Source: an uncultured Psychrobacter sp. (lineage in GTDB: Bacteria; Pseudomonadota; Gammaproteobacteria; Pseudomonadales; Moraxellaceae). From it: a DNA stretch of 64,000 nucleotides. Each line of letters starts with the position of its first letter. Position 1 is the first letter of the stretch. The position numbers and the translations under genes were made by a program. Where the stretch lies: assembly GCF_947500265.1 (NCBI RefSeq), contig NZ_CANMRN010000001.1, positions 576,605 through 640,604 of the forward strand, given 5' to 3'. The notes beneath the pieces were generated by a model. The model saw nothing but the letters and a program-made list of their open reading frames with translations. It had not been told where the DNA came from and did no database searches. Below are positions 46,601 to 54,848 of the stretch, piece by piece.

Positions 46601-47913
46601 ATGATGGTGTGACCATACGTGTACCGCTTGCCGCATTACCGCAGCTCGACGCGATTGAGCTACTGTGGGGCGTGCCCGGTTGGCGCTATGAATTGGTGTT
46701 GCAGCTGCTCAAGTCGCTACCAAAAGAGATACGTCGTCAAATCGTACCGATACCCAATACTGCAGACAGTTTGTTTGATGAGTTGCAACCAAAGGGTGGA
46801 CAAGGGTTACTGAAGCAGCTGTGTCAGGCATTACATCGTCGCGGTATCATGTCGGTGACGCCAGAGAACTTCAATCCATCTACGATTGATCGTTATTTGC
46901 AGCCACAAATCTGCGTGGTCGATGAGAAAAACCGTATCATCGAAAAAGGCCGTGATCTACAAACCCTACAGATTCGTCATGCATCTGAAACCAGTCAAGC
47001 GGTAAATGAGCAGCAAGGCGTGCATACTGAGTTCCCTGAGCATTTTGCTTTTAGCAAAAACCATCATAGTGCAGGTGTGGTGATGAAACAGTTTGCAGCG
47101 CTTGTCGCTGATGAAGCGGGAGAAGCTGTATCGATTCATCAATACACTGATGTCAATGCAGCACTTCAAGCACATCGTATCGGGGTACTGACTTTAATCA
47201 AAGGCAAACTTAGTGCAAAGAAAAAGCAGCTAACGAGCCAAATCGACAGTATATTTAAACTGGCATTTGCGCCACTTGGCGACATGGATAAACTCAAAAC
47301 GATTGTTATAGATGCTGCGTTAGACGCGGCTCTCGAAGAGCACTACGTCTTATTTGATCATTCTGAGAATTTACCAGAAAGCGCCGATGATATTGCAGTC
47401 GGATTGAGCGAAGAGCTACCGTTTACCTCTGAAGAGTATACCCAGACTCTCGAAGTGGTAGTGCATAACTTTTTATTAACTGGTCAAAGCGTCATCAAAA
47501 CGCTTAAGCATGTCTACACTCGTTGGCAACGTATTCGCCAAGGGTTGCTAATGTTAGATCGTGAAATATTTGGTGAGTCTATCGATGATATCGAAGATCA
47601 GTTAGAAGATTTACATTTGGCTGATTTTGTTTATCGGATGGACTATAGCCACTGGCAACAGTACCCACGCTATCTTGAGGCGCTACAGATTCGATTAGAG
47701 CGTCTGGAGCACAATCTCGATGCAGACCTTGATGGCGTATACGCGCTTGACTTGCATATGGAGCGGCTAGCAGGACGTGCGGACAAAGAAGCCATTAGTG
47801 AGTATCGCTGGATGGTGGAAGAGTATCGTATTCAACTGTTTGCCCAGCCTATGAAAACTCGTATGGCAGTATCGCCCAAGCGTCTAAGCAAGATGTGGGA
47901 CAAGGTGAGTTAG
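43681..47913 (+). CDS. hrpA: ATP-dependent RNA helicase HrpA
   Basis: 1410 residues, about 100 longer than E. coli HrpA. DEAH-box helicase: Walker A GETGSGKTTQLPK (138-150), DEAHERSLNIDF (DEAH at 235-238), ITSATLD, and QRKGRCGRVAPG (motif VI). A HA2/ratchet region and an OB-like segment follow, then the long HrpA-specific C-terminal domain (LPLRYIFDPASDDDGVTIRVPL, WGVPGWRYEL). The first ~110 residues are charged and coiled. HrpA rescues stalled ribosomes on mRNA in E. coli. No operon partners. Confidence 0.96.
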   Translation: MPNTSKPNIPENSDSDTSTVNETQDTKKPAVPLADLPVLAKDSYYLSRLERELARAAVPKNKKSNHDSEQEKKLDDVLAKKRAQYEKIKMRSQEAVQARINSIPSDLPAKLNLDLPVSQRAEDLVQAIIDNQVIIVAGETGSGKTTQLPKLAMLAGRGITGQIGHTQPRRLAARSVANRIAEELGEPLGNTVSFKIRFNEQGTAQSIVKLMTDGILLAELGHDRFLSKYDTIIIDEAHERSLNIDFIMGYLKKMLPKRPDLKVIITSATLDTKRFSEYFSRYDNKLKRQVPAPIFNVEGRSFPVEVRYRPLTDEPVNSSEDDSYDDFEENLPRAVVAAVEECFSDAQSKGHADQADILIFAATEAEIRETQEVLERHGPRHTEVLPLFARQTYEEQQRIFQPSGRGRRIVIATNVAETALTVPGIRYVIDLGFARISRYSYRSRVQRLPIEAISQAAANQRKGRCGRVAPGVCIRLYSEEDFSGRPEFTEPEILRTNLASVILQMANLRLGSVDDFEFIEPPDSRLVTDGHKLLDELGAITSKKDTAAQDKANKPKVRKGLDHLRLTATGQKMARMPIDPRLARMLVAGSDFDCIREMLIVVAALAVQDPRERPANKRTQADQKHAVFRQDDSDFLFYLSLWKALFEKDEDGNKLSGNQRKQFAKKNYLSFPRVREWHQTHRQLVQMVTELKLTDVNESKASDKNVAVNDPTAIEDEELKAVKYANLHRALLTGLLSIIAHKTESRGEYLAARQQKAKIFPASTVFKQIPPWVMAFEMVETSQVFMRTVAKIEPEWIISAAGDLLKYHYFEPHWSKKTGRVKAYAQISLFGLIIISKQLTNYEQVNLVESREIFIRDGLVTGNFGRNAPFLQHNMDKIAHVERIEDKLRRRDLLVDEETLYQFYDKKIPEHVASRKAFEDWRAEVEKHDAKHLFFTDEDVLNSQAPTTGDFPEVWKLGDLKLPLRYIFDPASDDDGVTIRVPLAALPQLDAIELLWGVPGWRYELVLQLLKSLPKEIRRQIVPIPNTADSLFDELQPKGGQGLLKQLCQALHRRGIMSVTPENFNPSTIDRYLQPQICVVDEKNRIIEKGRDLQTLQIRHASETSQAVNEQQGVHTEFPEHFAFSKNHHSAGVVMKQFAALVADEAGEAVSIHQYTDVNAALQAHRIGVLTLIKGKLSAKKKQLTSQIDSIFKLAFAPLGDMDKLKTIVIDAALDAALEEHYVLFDHSENLPESADDIAVGLSEELPFTSEEYTQTLEVVVHNFLLTGQSVIKTLKHVYTRWQRIRQGLLMLDREIFGESIDDIEDQLEDLHLADFVYRMDYSHWQQYPRYLEALQIRLERLEHNLDADLDGVYALDLHMERLAGRADKEAISEYRWMVEEYRIQLFAQPMKTRMAVSPKRLSKMWDKVS

Positions 47914-47944
47914 GCTAAATCTTAGGCTTGTATGGTACGTTATG

Positions 47945-47984
47945 TTATAGAGCGCACATTGATCTTAAGATACGGGCTCTATAA
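47945..47984 (+). terminator. Possible weak terminator after hrpA
   Basis: TTATAGAGC (47945-47953) pairs perfectly with GCTCTATAA (47976-47984), but the loop is 22 bases and no T run follows. Confidence 0.3.
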
Positions 47985-48053
47985 CTAAGCGTTCTAAATG
48001 CCATATGTTACCTACTAAATTGGATATCAATCTCAAATAAAAGGACAATTAAA

Positions 48054-48659
48054 ATGTGGGATGAACGCTATAGCGGTACAGAGTTCGCATTTGGCACCGA
48101 ACCTAATGATTTTTTGAGAGAGACATTTGAGCAGATACCTGTAGGTGGACACGTACTTTGTCTAGCAGAGGGCGAGGGTAGGAATGCAGTATTTTTAGCT
48201 GAGCAAGGCTTCAAGGTGACTGCGATGGATCTGTCCGAAGTAGGTTTGAACAAAGCGAACAAGTTGGCCAAAGATAGAGGGGTAGCTATTACCACCCAAG
48301 TAGCTGATTTAGCAGATTACAAATTTGGTCAGGATAAATGGGACGCCATAGTTTCTATCTGGGCACATGTTCCTAAAACGGTACGTCAATATGTACACGC
48401 ACAAGTTGGCACTGCTCTCAAGCCAAATGGAGTATTTATCGTCGAAGCTTATACAGAACGACAGCTTGAAACAGAGGCAGTCGGTGGACCACCAGCCAGT
48501 CAAAGGGAACGTTTTGGCGCTTTAGAGAACTTTCAACATGAGCTTGTAGGGCTGAAAGAGATTGTTGGTGTAGAGAAGTTGCGTATGGTATCAGAAGGAA
48601 AGCGGCATCAAGGGTTTAGCGCTGTAGTACAGTTTGTTGGCAAAAAAGTCAGCAACTAG
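48054..48659 (+). CDS. Class I SAM-dependent methyltransferase (TehB-like)
   Basis: 201 residues. It starts MWDERYSGTEFAFGTEPNDFL, typical of small TehB/YrrT-like methyltransferases. The SAM site is VLCLAEGEGRNAVFLAEQG and MDLSEVGLNKA. The later blocks WDAIVSIWAHVP and GVFIVEAYT are present. The substrate is unknown; tellurite or thiol methylation occurs in relatives. AAGGAC precedes the ATG. It ends with a palindromic hairpin. Confidence 0.88.
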   Translation: MWDERYSGTEFAFGTEPNDFLRETFEQIPVGGHVLCLAEGEGRNAVFLAEQGFKVTAMDLSEVGLNKANKLAKDRGVAITTQVADLADYKFGQDKWDAIVSIWAHVPKTVRQYVHAQVGTALKPNGVFIVEAYTERQLETEAVGGPPASQRERFGALENFQHELVGLKEIVGVEKLRMVSEGKRHQGFSAVVQFVGKKVSN

Positions 48660-48708
48660 CCGTTGCAAGTTAAATCTATTGGTCGTTTTAGTAGCTATAT
48701 ACATAGTT

Positions 48709-48738
48709 AGAGAAGATAGTTTGCAAACCATCTTCTCT
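48709..48738 (+). terminator. Hairpin after the methyltransferase gene
   Basis: AGAGAAGAT (48709-48717) opposes ATCTTCTCT (48730-48738) with an inner GTTTGCAAAC palindrome. There is no T run behind it, so termination is only possible, not certain. Confidence 0.45.
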
Positions 48739-48771
48739 ATGAGCTATTGAGGCTTAATATCTGATAATTAG

Positions 48772-48855
48772 TGACTGGTATCTAATGACTAGTATTTAAT
48801 GATTGGTACTTGATAATTGATACTTAATGATTGGTATTTAATGACTAATCTTTTC
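48772..48855. repeat. Degenerate 14-base tandem repeat, about six copies
   Basis: Consecutive 14-mers TGACTGGTATCTAA, TGACTAGTATTTAA, TGATTGGTACTTGA, TAATTGATACTTAA, TGATTGGTATTTAA and a truncated TGACTAATC. The last copy runs into the 3' end of the minus-strand gene, supplying its final codons and stop. Confidence 0.85.
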
Positions 48856-49167
48856 TGTCAGTACACCCATGCTATAAAGTACATAGGCAATCACGGTTAA
48901 TGCGACGATAAATGGAGTAAGCATCCAAATCACAATATTGATCAAAAGCGATGGTAGCAATCCATTGAACAATTCAATATCTGGTGCGAAAAAATCGGTC
49001 ATGACATCGACGGCACGCTTAGCAATAGGGAATAGCAAGGTGCTAAAAGCTAACATGTAAATGTACTTGCTAAAGCCAGGGTCACTCATGACTACCATAA
49101 AATAGAACACTGTAAAAAACGTGATGCCAAGTGCCCAGCATTTTAGAGTGTAGCTTAAACGAATCAT
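48838..49167 (-). CDS. Small hypothetical membrane protein
   Basis: 109 residues with three hydrophobic stretches (about 10-28, 36-48 and 70-100) and an acidic loop (DVMTDFFAPDIELFNG). No family recognised. A ribosome-like GGAGGAG lies upstream of ATG 49167. The stop codon and last residues (ISH) are formed by the 14-base tandem repeat, so the C terminus may vary between strains. No conserved neighbour; function unknown. Confidence 0.6.
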   Translation of the reverse strand: MIRLSYTLKCWALGITFFTVFYFMVVMSDPGFSKYIYMLAFSTLLFPIAKRAVDVMTDFFAPDIELFNGLLPSLLINIVIWMLTPFIVALTVIAYVLYSMGVLTEKISH

Positions 49168-49432
49168 GTTATCTCCTCCCTAAGCTTTCTATTGATCGCT
49201 TTACATCGATCGTACACAGAGTAAAGCTGCTCCTATACATTCATTATTTTAAATATATATAATATGTTATAATACGAATATATAGTCACGTCAACCAATT
49301 TTTCTATTTATTTAAAATACTCCCTAAATTATTCAATTTAAAAATGATGTTTTTTTAAGGAAGAACTCCATAGATATAATAGAAAATAGCCTAAGCAAAT
49401 TAAATTAATTCTATAAAAAAATGAGATTATAA

Positions 49433-50287
49433 CTACAGCTCGTTACTCGGGCTCAGACCAAAAAACCGCTTATATTCTCTGCTAAACTGACTAGGACTTT
49501 CGTAGCCTACTTGCAGCGCTATTTGTGATATTTGCGCTCCCTGCACCTTGATTAAGCGTCTGGCTTCCATTAAACGTAAGCTTTTCTGATACTGTAACGG
49601 ACTCAGCTGGGTTATTTCTTTAAAGTGCTGATGAAACCCTGAGACACTCATGCCGCATCTACTAGCCAAGCTCTCAACCATGATAGGTTCATCTAGATGT
49701 GCCTTTATCCAGTCAGTCGCTTGGGCAATACGGTGTGTATGGCTACCGCTAACGACCAATTGCTTAAGTTTGTTGCCTTGCTCAGCCAAGAGTAGGCGAT
49801 AGTATATTTCTTGTTGAATTAAAGAAGACAGAAAATTAATATCGTTTGGATAATCAAGCAAGCGTATCAATCGCTCAAACGCGTCCATTATGGTGTCATC
49901 TAAGTGCCACTTTATTCCTAAATGACGGCCTGCTACTGGGTGCGTGGTCGGTATCTGCGCTAATACATCTCTAATCATAGCTAAATCTAATTTCATTGAT
50001 AAAACGATGACAGGGTTTTTTATCGAAGCGTGCTTGATATGCATACTTAGCGGTATATTAACTGGACAGAACATCAAGTTACTATTGTCAAACCTTTGAC
50101 AGTCAGCACCCAAGTAAATCTCTCGTTCACCTTGCAGTACAATACAAATACTTGGCTCTTGAATATAACTCACGGCTTTGCTTGGTTTATCCGCGCAGTA
50201 AAAGAACAAGCCTGAAACAGCAGATTCAATGGTTTTATTTCTAGGTAGTACTGCTAAAAGTTGGTCAATAGTCGTTTGATTCATCAC
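49433..50287 (-). CDS. AraC family transcriptional regulator
   Basis: 284 residues. An N-terminal cupin-like AraC sensing domain (PSICIVLQGEREIYLGADCQRFDNSNLMFCPVNIPLSMHI) is followed by two helix-turn-helix units: AHLDEPIMVESLASRCGMSVSGFHQHFKE and ISQIALQVGYESPSQFSREYKRFFG. The start is ATG 50287 or the adjacent ATG 50284. It lies divergent from the Ohr-like gene with 163 bases between, an arrangement that suggests it controls that gene. The effector is unknown. Confidence 0.92.
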   Translation of the reverse strand: MMNQTTIDQLLAVLPRNKTIESAVSGLFFYCADKPSKAVSYIQEPSICIVLQGEREIYLGADCQRFDNSNLMFCPVNIPLSMHIKHASIKNPVIVLSMKLDLAMIRDVLAQIPTTHPVAGRHLGIKWHLDDTIMDAFERLIRLLDYPNDINFLSSLIQQEIYYRLLLAEQGNKLKQLVVSGSHTHRIAQATDWIKAHLDEPIMVESLASRCGMSVSGFHQHFKEITQLSPLQYQKSLRLMEARRLIKVQGAQISQIALQVGYESPSQFSREYKRFFGLSPSNEL

Positions 50288-50450
50288 GAGTGCTTATTTT
50301 ATAGAATTGCCTGATAGTATAAATATTTGTAGGATTAGGCAAGAGTTATAGAGGTTTGTTCTAACGTATAAGTGCAGAGGATTCTATAATAACCTCATCG
50401 CAACAGCGTAAGTACGACCTCTAATAATATGAAACAAGGAATAATTACTC

Positions 50451-50864
50451 ATGAAAATATTTTATAAAACGCGCGCAACCGCTACTGGTGGACGTTCTGG
50501 CCATACTGGATTAGACGATGGTTCGTTAGGATTTGATTTGGTGTCTTTTCAAGAGCAAGACAAAGAGGGCGTGAATCCAGAACAGCTTTTTGCCATGGGT
50601 TACGCGGCTTGTTTTGATAGCGCTTTGAGCATGACTGCACAGCACATGAAATTGCCTGTGACCGCTTCAAAAACTTCTGCGCAAGTGGGTATCGGTATGA
50701 AAGCTGACGGTAGCTACAACTTAGAGATAGAATTGTCTGTAAAAGTATCAGGTATTGATGAAGCGCAGGCGCAGCAGTTGATCGAAGCCACGCATCAGGT
50801 GTGCCCGTATTCTAATGCTACTCGCGGTAATGTCGATACTCGTCTAGAAGTGACTGTTGCTTAA
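50451..50864 (+). CDS. Organic hydroperoxide resistance protein, Ohr/OsmC family
   Basis: 137 residues. Peroxidatic and resolving cysteines are in GYAACFDSALS and HQVCPYSNATRGN, in the Ohr rather than OsmC arrangement, as ATRGN and the short length also indicate. Ohr reduces organic hydroperoxides with lipoylated proteins as electron donors. The usual partner is the MarR-type OhrR; here the neighbour is an AraC regulator. Strong terminator downstream. Confidence 0.93.
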   Translation: MKIFYKTRATATGGRSGHTGLDDGSLGFDLVSFQEQDKEGVNPEQLFAMGYAACFDSALSMTAQHMKLPVTASKTSAQVGIGMKADGSYNLEIELSVKVSGIDEAQAQQLIEATHQVCPYSNATRGNVDTRLEVTVA

Positions 50865-50925
50865 ATGCTGTTGTTCAACGACTATCGACCGTAGACTAGC
50901 AATATTAAAATAATAACTCGAATAC

Positions 50926-50959
50926 AAAACGCCCCGATTTATAAGAGTCGGGGCGTTTT
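50926..50959. terminator. Bidirectional terminator between ohr and the EamA gene
   Basis: AAAACGCCCCGA (50926-50937) pairs perfectly with TCGGGGCGTTTT (50948-50959) over a 10-base loop, between convergent genes. Confidence 0.92.
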
Positions 50960-51034
50960 ATGTTGTCCGGTAACGTAATTAGCTGGAACCTTTTCTGAGC
51001 AGATTATTAATGATAAATCACTAATAGTCTTAAT

Positions 51035-51952
51035 TTATACCGGTACTTTTTTATTTAAGGTAAACACCAAGACCGCGCCCAAAATGACTGTGCTTGCAAC
51101 TATAAATGGCATAGTTAACTGCTCAGATAAAAATATCACACCTAGCAACGCAGCAATCACAGGGACACATAGCTGAACGATAGCGGCTTGTGTGTTTTTC
51201 AATAGTGGCATCGCTGTATACCAGATACTATAGCCCAACCCTGAGGCGATCGCTCCTGATGCACAGGCGAGTAGTACACCTTCAGTCGTAATACCTTCCA
51301 AATTGATATTTTTGAAACCTAAGTTATCTAGATACGTCATACCTACCAGTAATAGTATAGGCACAGCGACTAAACTACGCACAAAGTTAAACCCTGTCGC
51401 TCGTAGCGGTGAGATACATGACTTGCCTCGTATACTGTATATTCCCCAAGCTATGCCACTCATAGCCATTAACGCTGCTGCTAATGGTGACGGTATGGCA
51501 GCCGATGGCAGCATCAGATATACAAACCCTGCAACTGCAACGACAAACGCTAACCACTGTAGGGCACTGAGCTGTTCTTTTTTATAAATACCCCAGCCAA
51601 TCATCGTCAGCTGAACCGCTGAAAACAAAATCAATGCCCCAGTGCCAGTATCCAGCTCTACATATGCAATCGAAAAGCACAGCGCATAAATCACCAAGCT
51701 GAGACTACTCAACCAACTGCCTTTATCATTTAATATAGCGTGAACAGTAGAGTTGTCATGATTAGACGTTTGGCGTCGCAGTCTGTAAGCATGTATAGCC
51801 ATGATAATGCCTAGACAAGCTGTAGCACTCACTAGCCTGATAATTGTAAAGCTCCAAGCGTCGATATAGCCTTCTGCCAATGCCATTCGGCAAAACAGGG
51901 AGTTTGCGGCAAAGGCGATTAACGCAATAATAGTATAAATAGTGGCTTTCAA
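51035..51952 (-). CDS. EamA/DMT family transporter
   Basis: 305 residues with about ten membrane helices arranged as two EamA repeats. The first starts MKATIYTIIALIAFAANSLFCRMAL. The second starts near LAAALMAMSGIAWGIYSIRGK and ends ALLGVIFLSEQLTMPFIVASTVILGAVL. The family exports amino acids or other metabolites; the substrate is unknown. Monocistronic. Confidence 0.9.
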   Translation of the reverse strand: MKATIYTIIALIAFAANSLFCRMALAEGYIDAWSFTIIRLVSATACLGIIMAIHAYRLRRQTSNHDNSTVHAILNDKGSWLSSLSLVIYALCFSIAYVELDTGTGALILFSAVQLTMIGWGIYKKEQLSALQWLAFVVAVAGFVYLMLPSAAIPSPLAAALMAMSGIAWGIYSIRGKSCISPLRATGFNFVRSLVAVPILLLVGMTYLDNLGFKNINLEGITTEGVLLACASGAIASGLGYSIWYTAMPLLKNTQAAIVQLCVPVIAALLGVIFLSEQLTMPFIVASTVILGAVLVFTLNKKVPV

Positions 51953-52274
51953 AAGTAATTCCTACAATGAATAAATGGCACAAAACGGGCAAACATAGGA
52001 TTTTAGTTTTAGGTCTTGATATACGCTGTTATAACGAACGCTTATTTCTTAGCAAAGAGAATAGATTTATAAATTATCAATCTGATCTATAGCTGTCTTA
52101 CAAGACAGGATATTTTGTCGTACTTATGGCAAAAAGTCTCTTTTAAATCAGAATAACGATAGTTGTATTGACGATAAGGTCTAAAAATAGGGATGATGTG
52201 CTTCGCGTCAAACGAACTATTAGAACAACACTCATGAAACACAATAAATAAGATAAATAAATAGGAAAGATAGT
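51953..52274. other. 322-base intergenic region EamA gene / DUF421 gene
   Basis: Divergent, AT-rich. No promoter of good quality or RNA element was recognised. A minus-strand open frame at 52087-52287 overlaps the DUF421 start and lacks a ribosome site. Confidence 0.4.
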
Positions 52275-52958
52275 ATGAATTGGGCAAGTATTTTTATTTA
52301 TGACACAACTTGGCTGTTTGCCGTAGAAATTTTAATACGTGTCACTGTAATGTTTGTATTAATTATCACATTTTTGCGCTTCACTGGTAAGCGCGGCGTC
52401 CGTCAGCTCTCTATTTTCGAGCTAACTATTATTTTATCGCTAGGCTCTATTGCAGGTGATCCTATGTTCACCGAAGATCTGCCCATTATCCAAGCGGTAT
52501 TAATCATGGGTACGGTCATTTCACTCTATAGGCTGTGTACTTGGGCGATGATGAAATTCCAGCCTTTTGAGGACCTGCTAGAGGGGCGCTCAATGTATAT
52601 TGTAGAAGATGGCATGCTGGTGCTTGATAAAATTAAACAGGGGGAAATGTCACACGATGAGTTTTTTGCTGAAATGCGCCAACAAGGGGTTGAGCATTTA
52701 GGGCAAGTTCGTGTTGGTTTGCTCGAAGCTGATGGCAATTTTAGTATCTTGTTGCATACCTCTGAAAAAACAGACTACGGGATGCCGCTTTTCCCCAAGC
52801 AATACCGACCGGTCGAGCAAGTAGAAGCAGGAGTTTATTATGCTTGTATGTATTGCGGTTATGTTGATGAAATCTCTGACCCTAATCATTGTTGCCCGCG
52901 CTGCGAGGATAATTGCAATAACTGGGCTAAAGCGTTAAACAATCATATCGTCAAATAA
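52275..52958 (+). CDS. DUF421 (YetF-like) membrane protein with cysteine-rich tail
   Basis: 227 residues. Three membrane helices (about 13-35, 45-60 and 70-90) and the DUF421 hallmarks: FLRFTGKRGVRQLSIFELT, IILSLGSIAGDPMF, and then LLEGRSMYIVEDGMLVLDKIK. The usual domain ends near residue 165. Here the C terminus adds VYYACMYCGYVDEIS and HCCPRCEDNC, a CxxC...CCxxC pattern resembling a rubredoxin- or zinc-ribbon-type metal site. Function unknown. Confidence 0.85.
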   Translation: MNWASIFIYDTTWLFAVEILIRVTVMFVLIITFLRFTGKRGVRQLSIFELTIILSLGSIAGDPMFTEDLPIIQAVLIMGTVISLYRLCTWAMMKFQPFEDLLEGRSMYIVEDGMLVLDKIKQGEMSHDEFFAEMRQQGVEHLGQVRVGLLEADGNFSILLHTSEKTDYGMPLFPKQYRPVEQVEAGVYYACMYCGYVDEISDPNHCCPRCEDNCNNWAKALNNHIVK

Positions 52959-53068
52959 TATTATTATTTAGCTCTTTAGCTCAGTTGATAAGCTAAGGTA
53001 GCCAAGTGCTTTTTTCCTTTAAAATTTCAATTCAAAATAAAGAAAGTAGGTTAAGAGGCTTGCATCAT

Positions 53069-54679
53069 TTATTTCACTTTATACCAGTCGAGTTTGCGAG
53101 TCATCACCATCACGCAGGCAAGTATCACAAAGCAGAATATCGCACCTAGTAATAGATTGAGATCTGCTGTACTTAAAATACCGAAAAACGCAGCGTATAG
53201 TCCAGCAAGTGTCGCAGTAAAGATTAAAGCCCGTTTGAAACCACCAAATACATAGTAACTATACCAACCGATAAGCCCAACACAAGCACTGGCTGCTACC
53301 ATATAGGCTTGCCAAAATGCGATTTGTTCTGCAAGTGGTAGTAATAAGACATAAAAGACAAATAATGCGCAGCCGACTAACAGATACTGAATAGGGTGGA
53401 TGCGACTTGATTTGAGCACTTCAAATAAAAAGAAAGTACCAAAAGATACCAACATTAATAGCAAGGCATACTTCATGGCTCTTTCAGTTTGTAGATAGAC
53501 ATCTTTAGGGCTTGCAAAACTAACGCCAAAGCTGTTTAGCAGAACACTTTGATTACTACCAGCTACTGCTGCACTGTCTGTCATCAGGCCTCTTGATGCC
53601 TCAAACGAAACAGGGTTGTAAGACTGGCTATCGGTATTGAGCGTTGATTCACTTATGACAGTACATTGATGGTTAGGTGTGCTGAGACATTGAGAGAGGT
53701 ACTGATTGTTTGCAACGGTTAAATACTGATTTTGCCAACGGGCATCAAATCCTTTAGCGGTAATGCTCTTGGTATTTGGCAGTGCTTTACCGATGAAGTT
53801 TGGTGTCTGCCAGTCACTGTGCATAGACAGAGTAAAGTTCTGCCCAGTTGGGACAGTCGTTAAATTACTAATGCCAGCTAATGGCAAGTCGATCACAATA
53901 TGAAGCGCTTGATTGTCTTTAGGATTAGATAACTGGCTATTTACCTCTGATTTATTTAGATATGTATCTATTGAGTCTGTGGCGATAAGGTCATCTTTAT
54001 TATGCTGGCTAGTAGGATTGATTAATTGATCCAATACATCTTTAGGAATATCTACTTCGACATAGGTTAAGTTCTCTATCATTGGTATCTGCGGATAGTT
54101 TGCTGCAATTGATTTATGATTGATTGTGACAGTAGGCAGGGTAGCGACACCGCGTAAATCAGACACAGGAATGATAAGTTTTGCCTTGTTCCAGTGGGTA
54201 ATGGTTTTGGCTAGTTGTGTCTTATCTACATCATTGTCAACTGTAGTGCCAACCTGATCTAAATTTGCTAAAGTCTCATTAAGCGTATAACTCTGATCGA
54301 ATGTCAGCTGACCAGCATAGCTAGTAGCGCTATAGATACCGCGTTTATAGGTGTCTGTGTTTACTTTTAGGTTTTGTACAGCTTGCGTCTGAGAGGCAAA
54401 TATCGTCTCAATTTTCGAGTATGACGGTTCACATTTGCTCTTTACATTTGGTGTATTTGTTGCATCTGACTGACATGCAAGTGTGATTGTCGTAGGAATG
54501 GCGATAAATGGGTTAATGACCTCTTGTGGATTGACATGCTGTTGGGTGATTTCTTTTATCACTGACTCTGCGTAGTGCTGCCTCTCGTATATGATGTCGC
54601 TAATCATAGTGAGTCCGATTGAAAAGACAATACAAAGTCCTACAATGATGGATAACTTAGTCAATAATGTTTTTTGCAT
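53069..54679 (-). CDS. creD: Inner membrane protein CreD
   Basis: 536 residues. N-terminal helix (IIVGLCIVFSIGLTMISDIIYERQ), a large periplasmic domain (about 35-390) and six C-terminal helices (YALLLMLVSFGTFFLFEVL, RIHPIQYLLVGCALFVFYVLLL, CVGLIGWYSYYVFG). ERQ near residue 33 and RIHPIQYLLVG are CreD landmarks. CreD is induced by the CreBC two-component system in enterobacteria, affecting envelope integrity and colicin or beta-lactam tolerance. No creB or creC lies here and no clear CreB tag (TTCAC-N6-TTCAC) was found upstream. Confidence 0.92.
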   Translation of the reverse strand: MQKTLLTKLSIIVGLCIVFSIGLTMISDIIYERQHYAESVIKEITQQHVNPQEVINPFIAIPTTITLACQSDATNTPNVKSKCEPSYSKIETIFASQTQAVQNLKVNTDTYKRGIYSATSYAGQLTFDQSYTLNETLANLDQVGTTVDNDVDKTQLAKTITHWNKAKLIIPVSDLRGVATLPTVTINHKSIAANYPQIPMIENLTYVEVDIPKDVLDQLINPTSQHNKDDLIATDSIDTYLNKSEVNSQLSNPKDNQALHIVIDLPLAGISNLTTVPTGQNFTLSMHSDWQTPNFIGKALPNTKSITAKGFDARWQNQYLTVANNQYLSQCLSTPNHQCTVISESTLNTDSQSYNPVSFEASRGLMTDSAAVAGSNQSVLLNSFGVSFASPKDVYLQTERAMKYALLLMLVSFGTFFLFEVLKSSRIHPIQYLLVGCALFVFYVLLLPLAEQIAFWQAYMVAASACVGLIGWYSYYVFGGFKRALIFTATLAGLYAAFFGILSTADLNLLLGAIFCFVILACVMVMTRKLDWYKVK

Positions 54680-54848
54680 GTTGTCGCCTCCTAAGTGTCT
54701 TTAATCTACAGCTGCCGAGATAGCAGACTGTGGCTTTAAAAGACATCATAAAGAGGGCATGAAGAGAAGATGTGCAGGAAATATGGAATAACTGTGAAAG
54801 GGTAAAAGTTGATATTCTCGGATAATTATTTTTCGATTATTAATGTGT

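Noticed and set aside
52971..52992. A stretch resembling the 5' half of a tRNA (GCTCTTTAGCTCAGTTGATA)
   Set aside because: Only the acceptor/D-arm resemblance is present. No anticodon arm, TTCGA loop or matching 3' acceptor follows within 100 bases, so it is at most a chance match or a remnant.
54680..54848. CreB recognition tag upstream of creD
   Set aside because: The nearest match, TTTAC and TTCAC separated by 3 bases, does not have the required 6-base spacing.
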